DNA from: Alphaproteobacteria bacterium
GTDB lineage: Bacteria; Pseudomonadota; Alphaproteobacteria; ATCC43930; CGMCC-115725
Assembly (NCBI GenBank): GCA_030037055.1
Contig: JASHRZ010000160.1
Coordinates: forward strand, 1-15,473
Length of the DNA stretch: 15,473 nucleotides
Reading direction: 5' to 3'
The translations under genes and the position numbers were made by a program. Below, in pieces: positions 6,856 through 14,740 of this stretch. Every line of letters starts with the position of its first letter. Within the stretch, counting starts at the first letter, position 1. A model generated the notes under the pieces. It had not been told where the DNA came from, made no database searches, and saw nothing but the letters and a program-made list of their open reading frames with translations.

Positions 6856-9014
6856 CCGCACCGGAGCAGGCGGCCTTGTGCCATCATTGCCGACTCGGCG
6901 TCGGACCGCGTCCGCTGCGGCGGGTCATCAACGGTGAAGACTGTATCTTCTGCTGCTACGGCTGCTGCATCGCCTATCTGGTGAAGAGCGGCAGCCGCGA
7001 GGAATGGGAGGCCGCCTGGCTCCTGGTCCGGTTCGGCGTAGGCGCCTTCCTCTCCATGAACATCATGCTGTTCAGCCTTCTGCTCTATACGGGCGCCTTC
7101 ACCGGTGCCGATGCGAGGCTTTTGCCGTCGATCGATCTATTGCTCGGCATACTCGCAACGCCGGCGGTTATCATTCTCGGCGGGCCGTTCCTCCGCGAGA
7201 CCTGGCACTACGGGGTTCAGGGTCGCCTGACGTCCTCGGCCCTGATCGTGCTGGGCGTCGGCGCCGCCTATGCCTATTCCGTCGTTGCCGTGATCGAGGG
7301 CAGCGCGCATGTCTATTTTGACACGGCGACCATGGTACTGATGTTCTTTACTTTGGGTCGGTATCTCGAGGCGGCGGGGCGCGCCCGTGCAGTCCGCGAT
7401 CTGGAGCCCCTTCTGGCCGCGGAAAGCGAATTCGCGACCGTGGTCGAAGGCGAGGTGGAGAATCGTCGTCCGGTGCAGGAGCTGAAGGCCGGCGCCCTGG
7501 TGCGCGTCCGACCGGGGGAGCGCATCCCCGTCGACGGCGTGGTCCTCGAAGGGGGGGCCTACGCGGATGAGGCGGTGATCACCGGGGAAAGCCGGCAGGT
7601 TGCGAAAGGTGTCGGCTCTCCGGTGATCGCGGGCAGCATGACACTCGACGGCGCATTGCTTATCCAAAGCAGTGGCGCGGGAAATGCGACCCGCTGGGCG
7701 CAGATCTGCCGGTCGGTTCGGGACGCGCTGCTTCGTCGGAGCCCCATCCACCGCGTCGCCGACCGTGTCGTCGGAATCTTCGTTCCTGTCGTTCTCCTCC
7801 TCGGTGCGGCGACCGTGTCTTATTGGGCGGAGCGGCTGCCGTTGGACCGCGCATTACTGGTCGGGTTGGCGGTTCTGGTGGTCGCCTGTCCCTGCGCGGT
7901 GGGTCTTTCGGCGCCGCTCGCGATTTCGCTCGGCATCGGCCGGCTGGCGCGCTGCGGCTGCATCATCCGCGATCCCGCCGCCTTCGAGGCTCTGGCGCGC
8001 GTGCGGCTGCTCGCCTTCGACAAAACCGGCACGCTCACCTCGGGCATGCCGCGTTTGGTCGGCATCGAAATCCTGGACGACCCGATCGACGAGGTGCTGT
8101 CGCGCGCGGCCGGTCTGGAGCGCAATTCCGAGCACGGATTGGCGCGATGCATCGTCGAGGCGGCGGCGGCCCGCGGCCTCCAGCCAGTCGCCGCCCGCGA
8201 CGTTCGGACCGTTCCGGGCCGCGGCATCCAGGGTCGTTACGACGAACAGGTCGTGGCAGCGGGGAGCGGCTCTCTGATGAGCGAGCTGGGCTGGGGCATT
8301 CCTCCGGCGCTGGCTGAGCGCGCCCGGTTGCTGGAGGCGAGCGGTCATTCGGTCGTCTATATCGGCTGGGGCGAGCGGATCCGCGCCGTGCTGGCGTTCG
8401 ACGACACGCCGCTTGCCCAGGCCCGATCGACCGTCGAAGCGTTGCGCCGCCGTGGTCTGCGCGTTGCGTTGATGACCGGCGATCTTCCGTCGGCGGCGCG
8501 GCGCATCGCGGCGGCGGTCGGCATCGTGGATGTGGAGGCCGGCCTTTCGCCGGAGGCGAAACGGGCGGCTCTCGATCGGCGACGCCACGGCAAGGAGCTG
8601 GTCGCCATGGTGGGCGACGGTCTCAATGACGGCCCGGTCCTGGCTGCAGCGGATGTCGGAATCGCCGTCGGTTCGGCGACCGATCTCGCGCGCGAGACCG
8701 CGACCCTCGTCCTACCCCGGGAGGGGCTGTCGCTGCTGCCCTGGATCGTCGGGCTGGCCCGCGCGGTGCGCATGACGATCGTCACAAACCTTTTGTGGGC
8801 GTTCGGCTACAATCTCGTCGCGCTCAGCCTCGCGTCGTGCGATCTGCTTCAGCCCGCTTTCGCGGCCGCGGTCATGGCCGGCTCGAGCCTCCTCGTCGTC
8901 GTGAATTCGCTCCGGCTCGAGCGCTTGCCCGATCCCGGACATTTATCTGGCGCCCCGGCCGCCGGTGCAGCCGTCCGACATCGGTCCAGTCTCTCGCTTC
9001 TGCCGGGCACTTAA
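6852..9014 (+). CDS. ccoI: CcoI/FixI-type copper P1B ATPase
   Basis: This 720-residue transporter exports copper for assembly of the cbb3 CuB centre. The N-terminus has a Cys-rich metal site (C10-x2-C13, then C31-x2-C34-C35-x2-C38-C39), as in FixI, and no GMxCxxC HMA motif. The catalytic features are TGES (ITGES near residue 243), CPC 346-348, phosphorylated D390 in DKTGTLT, and GDGLND from G588. Y653-N654 and MAGSS in the last helices complete the Cu(I) signature of P1B-1 pumps. One oddity is that the nucleotide-binding HP dipeptide reads SEHG, so glycine replaces the expected proline. The ATG at 6852 overlaps the preceding stop; a longer frame upstream lies inside the neighbouring gene and is rejected. 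The end is 21 bases from the convergent fccB stop. Function is assigned from motifs plus the cco context. Confidence 0.92.
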   Translation: MTAPEQAALCHHCRLGVGPRPLRRVINGEDCIFCCYGCCIAYLVKSGSREEWEAAWLLVRFGVGAFLSMNIMLFSLLLYTGAFTGADARLLPSIDLLLGILATPAVIILGGPFLRETWHYGVQGRLTSSALIVLGVGAAYAYSVVAVIEGSAHVYFDTATMVLMFFTLGRYLEAAGRARAVRDLEPLLAAESEFATVVEGEVENRRPVQELKAGALVRVRPGERIPVDGVVLEGGAYADEAVITGESRQVAKGVGSPVIAGSMTLDGALLIQSSGAGNATRWAQICRSVRDALLRRSPIHRVADRVVGIFVPVVLLLGAATVSYWAERLPLDRALLVGLAVLVVACPCAVGLSAPLAISLGIGRLARCGCIIRDPAAFEALARVRLLAFDKTGTLTSGMPRLVGIEILDDPIDEVLSRAAGLERNSEHGLARCIVEAAAARGLQPVAARDVRTVPGRGIQGRYDEQVVAAGSGSLMSELGWGIPPALAERARLLEASGHSVVYIGWGERIRAVLAFDDTPLAQARSTVEALRRRGLRVALMTGDLPSAARRIAAAVGIVDVEAGLSPEAKRAALDRRRHGKELVAMVGDGLNDGPVLAAADVGIAVGSATDLARETATLVLPREGLSLLPWIVGLARAVRMTIVTNLLWAFGYNLVALSLASCDLLQPAFAAAVMAGSSLLVVVNSLRLERLPDPGHLSGAPAAGAAVRHRSSLSLLPGT

Positions 9015-9035
9015 GCAGAATCGTCATCAGCGCCT

Positions 9036-10304
9036 TCAGCCAAACGTATCGTGAGTGAACGCGTCGTACCACCCGCTGGCCTGCCGTACGGCCTGGGCCC
9101 GGATTGCAGCGCCTTCTTCCAGTTTGCTGAAAAAGATGTCCGCGATCTTGATCGTTCCCTCGGCGAGCTTGAAGCTGATGGCATCGCTAACCGCATCTTC
9201 CGGACCAAGAAACGTGAAGCACATGTTGAAGAGGTGCGCCGGAAACCTTTCCGCCCCGGTGAGGGCTGCCGCGATGGCGAAGGCGCAGGCTTTCGCCTGG
9301 CTGTTGGCCGCATAGGCCGATTTCGGCATGTCGCCGGCCGTGACGGCATCGCCCACGAGATGGATCCCGCGGTAGAGCGTCGACTCGAACGTAAGCGGAT
9401 TAACTGGGCACCAGCCTGATCCGTCCGTCAGACCAGCCTGCTGTGCAAGCTGCGCGGCCTTTTGCGCCGGGATCACGTTGGCGACGTCCGCCCTAAAGGT
9501 CTCGCTCGCGGTCACAATTGAGCGCGTCTTTGGATCGACTGCCCTGACGCCTCCGGTGAATTGCGCGGGCAGCCACTCGATCATGCCGGGATAGTGTCGG
9601 TTCCAACCGTCCTGAAACAGATCCTGTTCGAAGAAGGTGTCTTTCGCATCGAGGATCAGAATCTTGGCGCGCGGCTTGTAGCGCTTGAAGTAGTGGGCGA
9701 CGAGCGATGCGCGCTCATAGGGACCGGGGGGACAGCGGAAGGGCTCGGGCGGAGCGACGACCACGAAGACGCCGCCATCCTTCATCTCCTGCAATTGTCC
9801 GCGCAGCAGCTTCGTTTGCGCTCCGGCCATCCAGGCATGGGGCATGATCCGCGCCGCGGCATCATCATAGCCGTCGATCGTGCCGTCCTTGAACGCGATG
9901 CCTGGTGCGAGGACGAGCCGGTCGTAGGGAAGCTTGGTGCCGCTCTCGAGCGTCACGGTCTGTCCTCCCGGGTCGATCGCAGTCGCAGCGTCGTGCCGGA
10001 CCGTGATGCGATAGCGTCGGGCGAGCGCCTCGTAGCCGTGCGTAAGCGATGCGAAGGAGCGAAGTCCGGCGAGATAAAGGTTGCTGAAAAAGCAGGTCGT
10101 ATAGTAACGCTTCGGCTCGACCAGCGTCACGTCCACAGCACCGGCGGCGAGCGCGAGATACTTGGCCACGGTCGCGCCCCCGATCCCGCCGCCGACCACG
10201 ACGATCCGCGCTTTCGCCTGGCCGCGCGCCGACCGCAGGCGGAGCGCCGCGAGGCAGGTCGCCGCGGCGGCGCAGCCGAACTCGCGGCGCGTCCAGCATT
10301 TCAT
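9036..10304 (-). CDS. fccB: Flavocytochrome c sulfide dehydrogenase, flavoprotein subunit
   Basis: This 422-residue FAD enzyme oxidises sulfide in the periplasm and passes electrons to its cytochrome partner. The N-terminus has a twin-arginine signal (T5-R6-R7-E-F-G). The FAD-binding GGGIGG lies at 38-43, right after the beta strand RIVVVG. C191 (FRCPPGPYER) and C299 (WCPVNP) correspond to the redox-active cysteine pair of FccB and SoxF. HLVGDA at 315-320 is the second FAD contact. Length matches FccB (about 400-430). The start overlaps the fccA stop by four bases (ATGA on the minus strand), so the two subunits are coupled. A sulfide:quinone reductase is less likely, given the Tat signal, the cysteine contexts and the adjacent cytochrome. 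Confidence 0.92.
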   Translation of the reverse strand: MKCWTRREFGCAAAATCLAALRLRSARGQAKARIVVVGGGIGGATVAKYLALAAGAVDVTLVEPKRYYTTCFFSNLYLAGLRSFASLTHGYEALARRYRITVRHDAATAIDPGGQTVTLESGTKLPYDRLVLAPGIAFKDGTIDGYDDAAARIMPHAWMAGAQTKLLRGQLQEMKDGGVFVVVAPPEPFRCPPGPYERASLVAHYFKRYKPRAKILILDAKDTFFEQDLFQDGWNRHYPGMIEWLPAQFTGGVRAVDPKTRSIVTASETFRADVANVIPAQKAAQLAQQAGLTDGSGWCPVNPLTFESTLYRGIHLVGDAVTAGDMPKSAYAANSQAKACAFAIAAALTGAERFPAHLFNMCFTFLGPEDAVSDAISFKLAEGTIKIADIFFSKLEEGAAIRAQAVRQASGWYDAFTHDTFG

Positions 10305-10612
10305 GGCTGCTTGGCTCGCTTTCCCAGCCGTGAAAGGTAATGGGCGACGAGCGTGATCTCCTCCGAGGTGAGCGACAAGGCGACGGCGTGCATGATATGG
10401 CTGCGGCGGTCGTCCGCTCGGTAGGCCATAAGCGCCGCAGCGATGCTGTTCCCGTCCCGGCCGATAAGGGCGGGGATGCCGCCCTCGTTGCGGTCAAGGC
10501 GGTGGCAGGATTGGCAACTCGCGGCAAGTTGAGCCGCGTGGTCGCTTGCCGCCCTTGCGCCGGCGGGAGCAACGAGCGCAACGGCAAGCGTAAGGATAAT
10601 GCGTGCGATCAT
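10301..10612 (-). CDS. fccA: Flavocytochrome c cytochrome subunit (mono-haem c)
   Basis: This 103-residue protein has a Sec signal peptide (residues 1-21, ARA-A) and one haem c site C33-Q-S-C36-H37. The SHIMHA segment supplies a likely axial Met at 74, followed by LTSEEITLVAHYLS, a pattern typical of the small FccA/SoxE-type cytochromes. It accepts electrons from the FAD of FccB and would pass them to soluble cytochrome c. The start at 10612 is chosen because an AAGG lies just upstream and the signal peptide then begins properly; an ATG at 10642 would add ten polar residues and lacks a ribosome site. It lies 51 bases after soxZ and overlaps fccB. It carries a single haem, unlike the di-haem FccA of some purple sulfur bacteria. 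Confidence 0.87.
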   Translation of the reverse strand: MIARIILTLAVALVAPAGARAASDHAAQLAASCQSCHRLDRNEGGIPALIGRDGNSIAAALMAYRADDRRSHIMHAVALSLTSEEITLVAHYLSRLGKRAKQP

Positions 10613-10663
10613 GGGACCTTGTTCGAAGGCGGCGCTTGGCATGCTGGCATCCGCGATCGGATG

Positions 10664-10990
10664 TCAGGTAACCGTGAGATAATGCTCCACGCCGTAAACG
10701 CCGCCACCGTCCTCTTCCCAGGTGAACTCAAGCCGGCCGCTCTTTGATGCCCGAACATAGAACTCGAGATATGGATTGGCTGCGATAGCCTCGTGGAGAT
10801 CGACACTGAACACGACTTCGCCATCGTAGCGGCAGGCGAACCGATGGATGATCTTGCGTGGGATGATGTTGCCTTCATCGTCGTGCCGCAAGCCGGTTTC
10901 CATCGGATGTGCGATGAGCGTCTTCACCTGAATGACCTGGCCCTTCGCCGCAATGCTTGGCGCCTGGACGCGCGGAGCCGGTGTGAACAT
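10664..10990 (-). CDS. soxZ: Sulfur carrier complex subunit SoxZ
   Basis: This 108-residue, all-beta, signal-less protein has the SoxZ signature GQVIQVKTLIAHPMETG (residues 17-33) and a C-terminal half with the expected F-x-C-x-Y-x-G-E pattern. SoxZ pairs with SoxY and is exported with it by the Tat system. The heterodimer carries sulfur intermediates on the SoxY cysteine. The ATG at 10990 follows AAGGAG by about 9 bases, 21 bases after the soxY stop. It sits between soxY and fccAB, so carrier and sulfide dehydrogenase are one transcription unit. No soxA, soxX, soxB or soxCD is present in the window. Confidence 0.92.
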   Translation of the reverse strand: MFTPAPRVQAPSIAAKGQVIQVKTLIAHPMETGLRHDDEGNIIPRKIIHRFACRYDGEVVFSVDLHEAIAANPYLEFYVRASKSGRLEFTWEEDGGGVYGVEHYLTVT

Positions 10991-11011
10991 CGCTCATTCT
11001 CCTTCATAACC

Positions 11012-11473
11012 TCAGGCGCAGCCGTTCGTGGCCACTTCCACCCAGGCCTTCGCCATCAGCAGCGTACCGTCGCTCAGCTCGGCCACGGCAACAACGTGTT
11101 GAGGCTCGGCAAGGCGTATGCGGGTCGAAACGCGGGCCAGGCCGCTCGCCGGCGTGAATCGGAAGGTCGCGACTTCCACGAGCGGATTGCGCGGTGCGAG
11201 AACCTGCACAGCGGCAACATGATCGCTTTCCGTCATTGGGCTATCGACCTCAAGCATAAGCGGCACGGTATAGCCGTTGGGGAACACCGACGGCATGGTC
11301 AAGCGAACGCGAGCCGATGCCGTCGGCCTGCTGCCGGTCAGCTGTTCAACGAGGTCCGTCGCATCCTCACTCGCCCAGGCGCGACCCATGCCGCCAAGCC
11401 CGGCGACGCCCGCGCAGGCGGCAGCCAGTAGGAGCCGGCGTGTCAGACCATTTCTGCGGGCGTTCTTGACCAT
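11012..11473 (-). CDS. soxY: Sulfur carrier protein SoxY with an unusual C-terminus
   Basis: This 153-residue protein has a Tat-like signal (T11-R12-R13-L-L-L, hydrophobic to about residue 34, AWA-S) and the SoxY beta-sandwich pattern (RVRLTMPSVFPNGYTVPLML and similar). Canonical SoxY ends in a flexible GGCGG arm whose cysteine carries the sulfur cargo. Here the last residues are V-A-T-N-G-C152-A, so the cysteine is kept but the flanking glycines are mostly lost. The protein may still carry sulfur, but its docking to other Sox enzymes could differ. It is first in the minus-strand operon soxY-soxZ-fccA-fccB. The ribosome site is weak (ACGGA). A repeat-type operator (11534-11573) lies about 60 bases upstream of the start. 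Confidence 0.87.
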   Translation of the reverse strand: MVKNARRNGLTRRLLLAAACAGVAGLGGMGRAWASEDATDLVEQLTGSRPTASARVRLTMPSVFPNGYTVPLMLEVDSPMTESDHVAAVQVLAPRNPLVEVATFRFTPASGLARVSTRIRLAEPQHVVAVAELSDGTLLMAKAWVEVATNGCA

Positions 11474-11533
11474 TGTCCGTGCTCTGCGCAGGAGCTGCTT
11501 GTTCCGGCTTCAAAGTCGCGCAGGCCGACGGCC

Positions 11534-11573
11534 AAGTCTTTGGGGACAAACTGAAATTTTCTGGAAAAATCTG
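11534..11573 (-). promoter_or_regulatory. Tandem-decamer operator, copy C (faces soxYZ-fccAB)
   Basis: Read toward soxY: CAGATTTTT, CCAGAAAATT, TCAGTTTGT, CCCCAAAGACT. The anchor positions match copies A and B base for base in spacing over about 37 bases. GCGAC (11515-11519) follows 17 bases beyond CCAAAGA, as in the other copies. The element ends about 60 bases before the soxY ATG. It lies about 200 bases upstream of the regulator start on the other strand, so it could serve both directions. Confidence 0.6.
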
Positions 11574-11695
11574 ACGCTCTGCACTCGGTGGCGAGGATTG
11601 ACGACGGTCGTGATGCCTCTCGGCGGAGACCGGCGTCGCTCTCCAGCACAACCAACGCCCGCAAAAGTAGAAATAGTTCCGCAAGGTTCTCCTGA

Positions 11696-11724
11696 CTGAC
11701 AAGATCGATGGAATTTCATGAAAT
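11696..11724 (+). promoter_or_regulatory. Candidate promoter of the large regulator, with an overlapping palindrome
   Basis: CTGACA (11696-11701) and TGAAAT (11719-11724), separated by 17 bases, resemble a sigma70 -35/-10 pair. The exact palindrome ATTTCATGAAAT (11713-11724) covers the -10 and could be an operator. If this promoter is used, transcription starts near 11731, so the upstream ATG at 11718 could not be the translation start. Confidence 0.4.
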
Positions 11725-11771
11725 ATCTGATATCGTTTAGATTGGAATGGCTCCAAACAAATGGTGAGCCT

Positions 11772-14705
11772 ATGAAAAGGGAGTGGGAGAACGGACGGGC
11801 GTTGGTCAATTGGGGCCGGTTTCATGTCTCTCGACGGCGTCGGGAGTTGCGCATAGACGGCAAACCGATCGCGGTAAACACGCGGGGCTTCGACATCCTC
11901 ACGGCGCTAATCGACGCCGGCGGAACCCTTGTCACGAAGGACGAGCTGCTGCGTCGCATCTGGCCGAACACGGTGGTCGAAGAGAACACTTTGCAAAGTC
12001 ATGTCCACGCGCTGCGCCGGGCTCTGGGCAAATATCGGAATGCCATTCTAACCGAGTCCGGCCGCGGCTATCGGTTCGTCGGGGACATCAGCGCCGCCGT
12101 GGAACATGCGCTCCCCTCAGAAGCGGCGTCCGCACCTTCGCACGGGCCGCTTCGCCCAGCGAATCTGACCAGCCTTCCTGTGATCGTGTCTGACCTCATC
12201 GGACGAGAGCAGGAACTTGAGGAGCTGTTCGACATCGCGATCGCCCATCGGCTGGTGACGCTCACCGGCGCCGGCGGGATCGGGAAGACGCGGCTTGGGC
12301 TTGAGGTGGCGCGGAGCCTGCTGCACCATTTCCCGGATGGGGTCTGGCTGGCTGACCTCGCACCGCTTTCCGATCCCAAGCTCGTCCCGGTCACCGTGGC
12401 ATCCGCTCTCGGGCTCGAGCTCAAGGGAACGCAGGTGTTCAGCGATCGTGTCGCCGCGAGGCTTGGCGCCAAGCGCCTCATGCTGGTGCTGGACAATTGC
12501 GAACACGTCGTCGAAGTGGCGGCGTGCATTACCGAGACACTGCTGCACGCCGTTGCCGAGGTGCACGTCCTCGCCACCAGCCAGGAGCCGCTCGGGGCGG
12601 AAGGCGAGTACACCTACCGCGTGCCGCCGCTCGGAATCCCGCCGGCAGGAGTAACGGGGGCGGAACAGGCTCTGCGCTATGGCGCGGTTCAGCTCTTTGT
12701 CGCCCGAGTGCAAGCGGCCGATCCGCGGTTCCTGCTCGATGACAATGCTGCCGCGGCCGTGGGAGCGATCTGCCGTCGCCTGGACGGCATCCCGCTTGCG
12801 CTCGAGCTTGCCGCCGCACGCACTCCGGCGTTCGGGGTCCAGCGGCTCGCGTCGCGCCTCCACGACAGTTTCCGTCTGCTGACGAGTGGCCGCCGCACGG
12901 CGCTGCCGCGCCACAAGACGCTGCGCGCAACCTTCGATTGGAGCTATGGCCTGCTCTCATCGAGCGAACAGGTGGTCCTTCGCCGGTTGGCGATTTTCGC
13001 CGGAGGCTTCACGTTGGAAGCAGCAGGCGTCATTGTCGCCGATGAGCAGATTACCACATCGGTTGCAGTGGACCGGATTGCGGATCTGATCGCGAAATCG
13101 CTGGTTACTGTCAGTGCCTTTGGCGCGGCAGCACGATATCGGCTGCTCGAGACGACCCATGACTATGCGCTCGAGAGGCTCGTCGAGAGCGGCGAGTTCG
13201 AAGCGGTCGCCCGGCGTCACGCCGATCACTATCGCATGCTTTTCGAGCAGGCCGAAACGGAATGGGAGAAGACACCGACCAGGGAATGGCTCGTCGCTCT
13301 TAGTCCCGAAACCGACAATGTCCGCACGGCCCTCGACTGGGCCTTCGCGGCGGGGGGCGATCCATCGATCGGCGTGGCGCTTACGACGTCTTTGGTGCCG
13401 CTTTGGCTGCAGCTGTCGCTGTTGGATGAATGCCGCCAACACGTCGACCGAGCGCTCGGAGGCGTTGACGCAATCTCTGATCGTCGCACGGAGCAAGAGA
13501 TGCGCCTGCAAGCCGCACTCGGTTTGTCGCTGATGCACACCAAGGGTCCCGTGGAAGAAACTGCGGCGGCTTGGAAAAAGGCGCTCGAACTCGCGGAGAG
13601 CCTCAATCACGTCGAATACCAGCTGCGCGCTACCTATGGCTTATGGCTCTATCGCACCATGATCGGCGAATATCGGATCGCGCTCGCTCTCGTCCACATG
13701 TTCCGGATCTGCGCCGAGGACAGAGGCGACCCCTCCGAGCTCCTGACCTGCTTCGGAATGACTGGAATCGCCCTCCACTATCGGGGAGACCAGATAAATG
13801 CACGGGATCATTTGACGAGGCTATTGGATTGCTCTGCTCCCTCTTCCCATCGTTCGTTGGCCGTCCGCTTTGGCTTTGACCAGCGGGTGGGAGCACTTGT
13901 CCATTTGGCAATGATCCTTTGGCTCCAGGGTCTGCCCGATCAGGCTAAGCGCGTCGGGCTTGCCAGCGTCGATGAAGGTCGGACGATCGATCACGTCACG
14001 TCGATCTGCTTTGCCCTGGCAAACGCCGCTTGCCCCCTCGGTATGTTGATGGGCGAATTGACGGCCGCGGAACACCTGATCGCGAGGCTGATTGATCATG
14101 CGGAGAAGCACGGCTTGGGCGTATGGCGCGCCTATGGCATCGCGTTGAGCGGTTGGGTCGCTGCCGAGCGCGGTAACCGCGTCGAAGGAGTTCGGCTTCT
14201 TACCGCCGGAGTTGACGCAATCAGGAGGACGCGCTTCGCGCAACGTCTGACGATGTATCTTGGCGCGTTGGCAATGGCCATGGCCGGTGCCGGGCAGGTC
14301 GAGGACGGGTTGACCACGATCAACGAAGCGCTTCGTCGCTCGGAGCGCAATGGCGAACACTGGAATATCGCCGAACTGCTGCGGATAAAGGGCGAACTCG
14401 TGCTGTTGCAGAATGGATGCGGCTCCCGGGTCGGAGAGGACCTGATCGTGCAAGCACGTCGCTGGGCGCGGCAGCAACGCGCGATTTCATGGGAGCTTCG
14501 GGCTGCCCTAAGTCTTGGCCGGATATGGCACGACGAGGGCCGGGATGCCGAGGCACGTGAACTCGTGGCATCGGTCTATAATCGGTTCACCGAAGGTTTC
14601 GACGCGACGGATCTCAAATCCGCAGAGTTGTTCATTCACCAGCGGACACCCTCTGTTCCGCAGGCGTTCACGAATGTTAATCCTGGGGCCGCGGGGCGCG
14701 TCTGA
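11772..14705 (+). CDS. Winged-helix / STAND-ATPase / helical-repeat transcriptional regulator
   Basis: This 977-residue regulator has three parts. Residues ~12-105 form an OmpR/CadC-type winged-helix DNA-binding domain (VNWGRFHVSRR, then ELLRRIWPNTVVEENTLQSH, ending ESGRGYRFVG). Residues ~135-430 form a STAND-type NTPase with Walker A GAGGIGKT (166-173) and Walker B LMLVLDN with D241. The remaining ~500 residues are helical, with TPR-like alternation suited to ligand or partner sensing. It has no membrane span or phosphoreceiver domain. Family members are switched by binding of an inducer to the repeat tail and by ATP; the signal here is unknown. The start at 11772 has GGTGAG just upstream and keeps the winged helix intact, while the ATG at 11718 lies in AT-rich, promoter-like DNA. 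It is divergent from soxY, so it is the natural candidate to control the sulfur operon. Confidence 0.87.
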   Translation: MKREWENGRALVNWGRFHVSRRRRELRIDGKPIAVNTRGFDILTALIDAGGTLVTKDELLRRIWPNTVVEENTLQSHVHALRRALGKYRNAILTESGRGYRFVGDISAAVEHALPSEAASAPSHGPLRPANLTSLPVIVSDLIGREQELEELFDIAIAHRLVTLTGAGGIGKTRLGLEVARSLLHHFPDGVWLADLAPLSDPKLVPVTVASALGLELKGTQVFSDRVAARLGAKRLMLVLDNCEHVVEVAACITETLLHAVAEVHVLATSQEPLGAEGEYTYRVPPLGIPPAGVTGAEQALRYGAVQLFVARVQAADPRFLLDDNAAAAVGAICRRLDGIPLALELAAARTPAFGVQRLASRLHDSFRLLTSGRRTALPRHKTLRATFDWSYGLLSSSEQVVLRRLAIFAGGFTLEAAGVIVADEQITTSVAVDRIADLIAKSLVTVSAFGAAARYRLLETTHDYALERLVESGEFEAVARRHADHYRMLFEQAETEWEKTPTREWLVALSPETDNVRTALDWAFAAGGDPSIGVALTTSLVPLWLQLSLLDECRQHVDRALGGVDAISDRRTEQEMRLQAALGLSLMHTKGPVEETAAAWKKALELAESLNHVEYQLRATYGLWLYRTMIGEYRIALALVHMFRICAEDRGDPSELLTCFGMTGIALHYRGDQINARDHLTRLLDCSAPSSHRSLAVRFGFDQRVGALVHLAMILWLQGLPDQAKRVGLASVDEGRTIDHVTSICFALANAACPLGMLMGELTAAEHLIARLIDHAEKHGLGVWRAYGIALSGWVAAERGNRVEGVRLLTAGVDAIRRTRFAQRLTMYLGALAMAMAGAGQVEDGLTTINEALRRSERNGEHWNIAELLRIKGELVLLQNGCGSRVGEDLIVQARRWARQQRAISWELRAALSLGRIWHDEGRDAEARELVASVYNRFTEGFDATDLKSAELFIHQRTPSVPQAFTNVNPGAAGRV

Positions 14706-14740
14706 CGCGTCGGCGGCCTTTTTGCCGCACGGCTCGGGGG

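Larger units (their letters stand above)
11474..11771. promoter_or_regulatory. Divergent control region between soxY and the large regulator
   Basis: This stretch of about 300 bases has no convincing gene. It holds the third copy of the tandem-decamer element (11534-11573), a small palindrome ACGAC-G-GTCGT (11601-11611), and an AT-rich segment from about 11660 to 11770 that contains a candidate sigma70 promoter and an exact 12-bp palindrome, both listed separately. Confidence 0.65.

Noticed and set aside
9015..9035. Bidirectional terminator between the convergent ccoI and fccB genes
   Set aside because: Only 21 bases are available and no stable stem with flanking T-runs is visible.
14713..14728. 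GCGGC-CTTTTT-GCCGC hairpin as terminator of the large regulator
   Set aside because: The T-run is in the loop, and no T-run follows the stem on either strand, so it does not have the shape of an intrinsic terminator.
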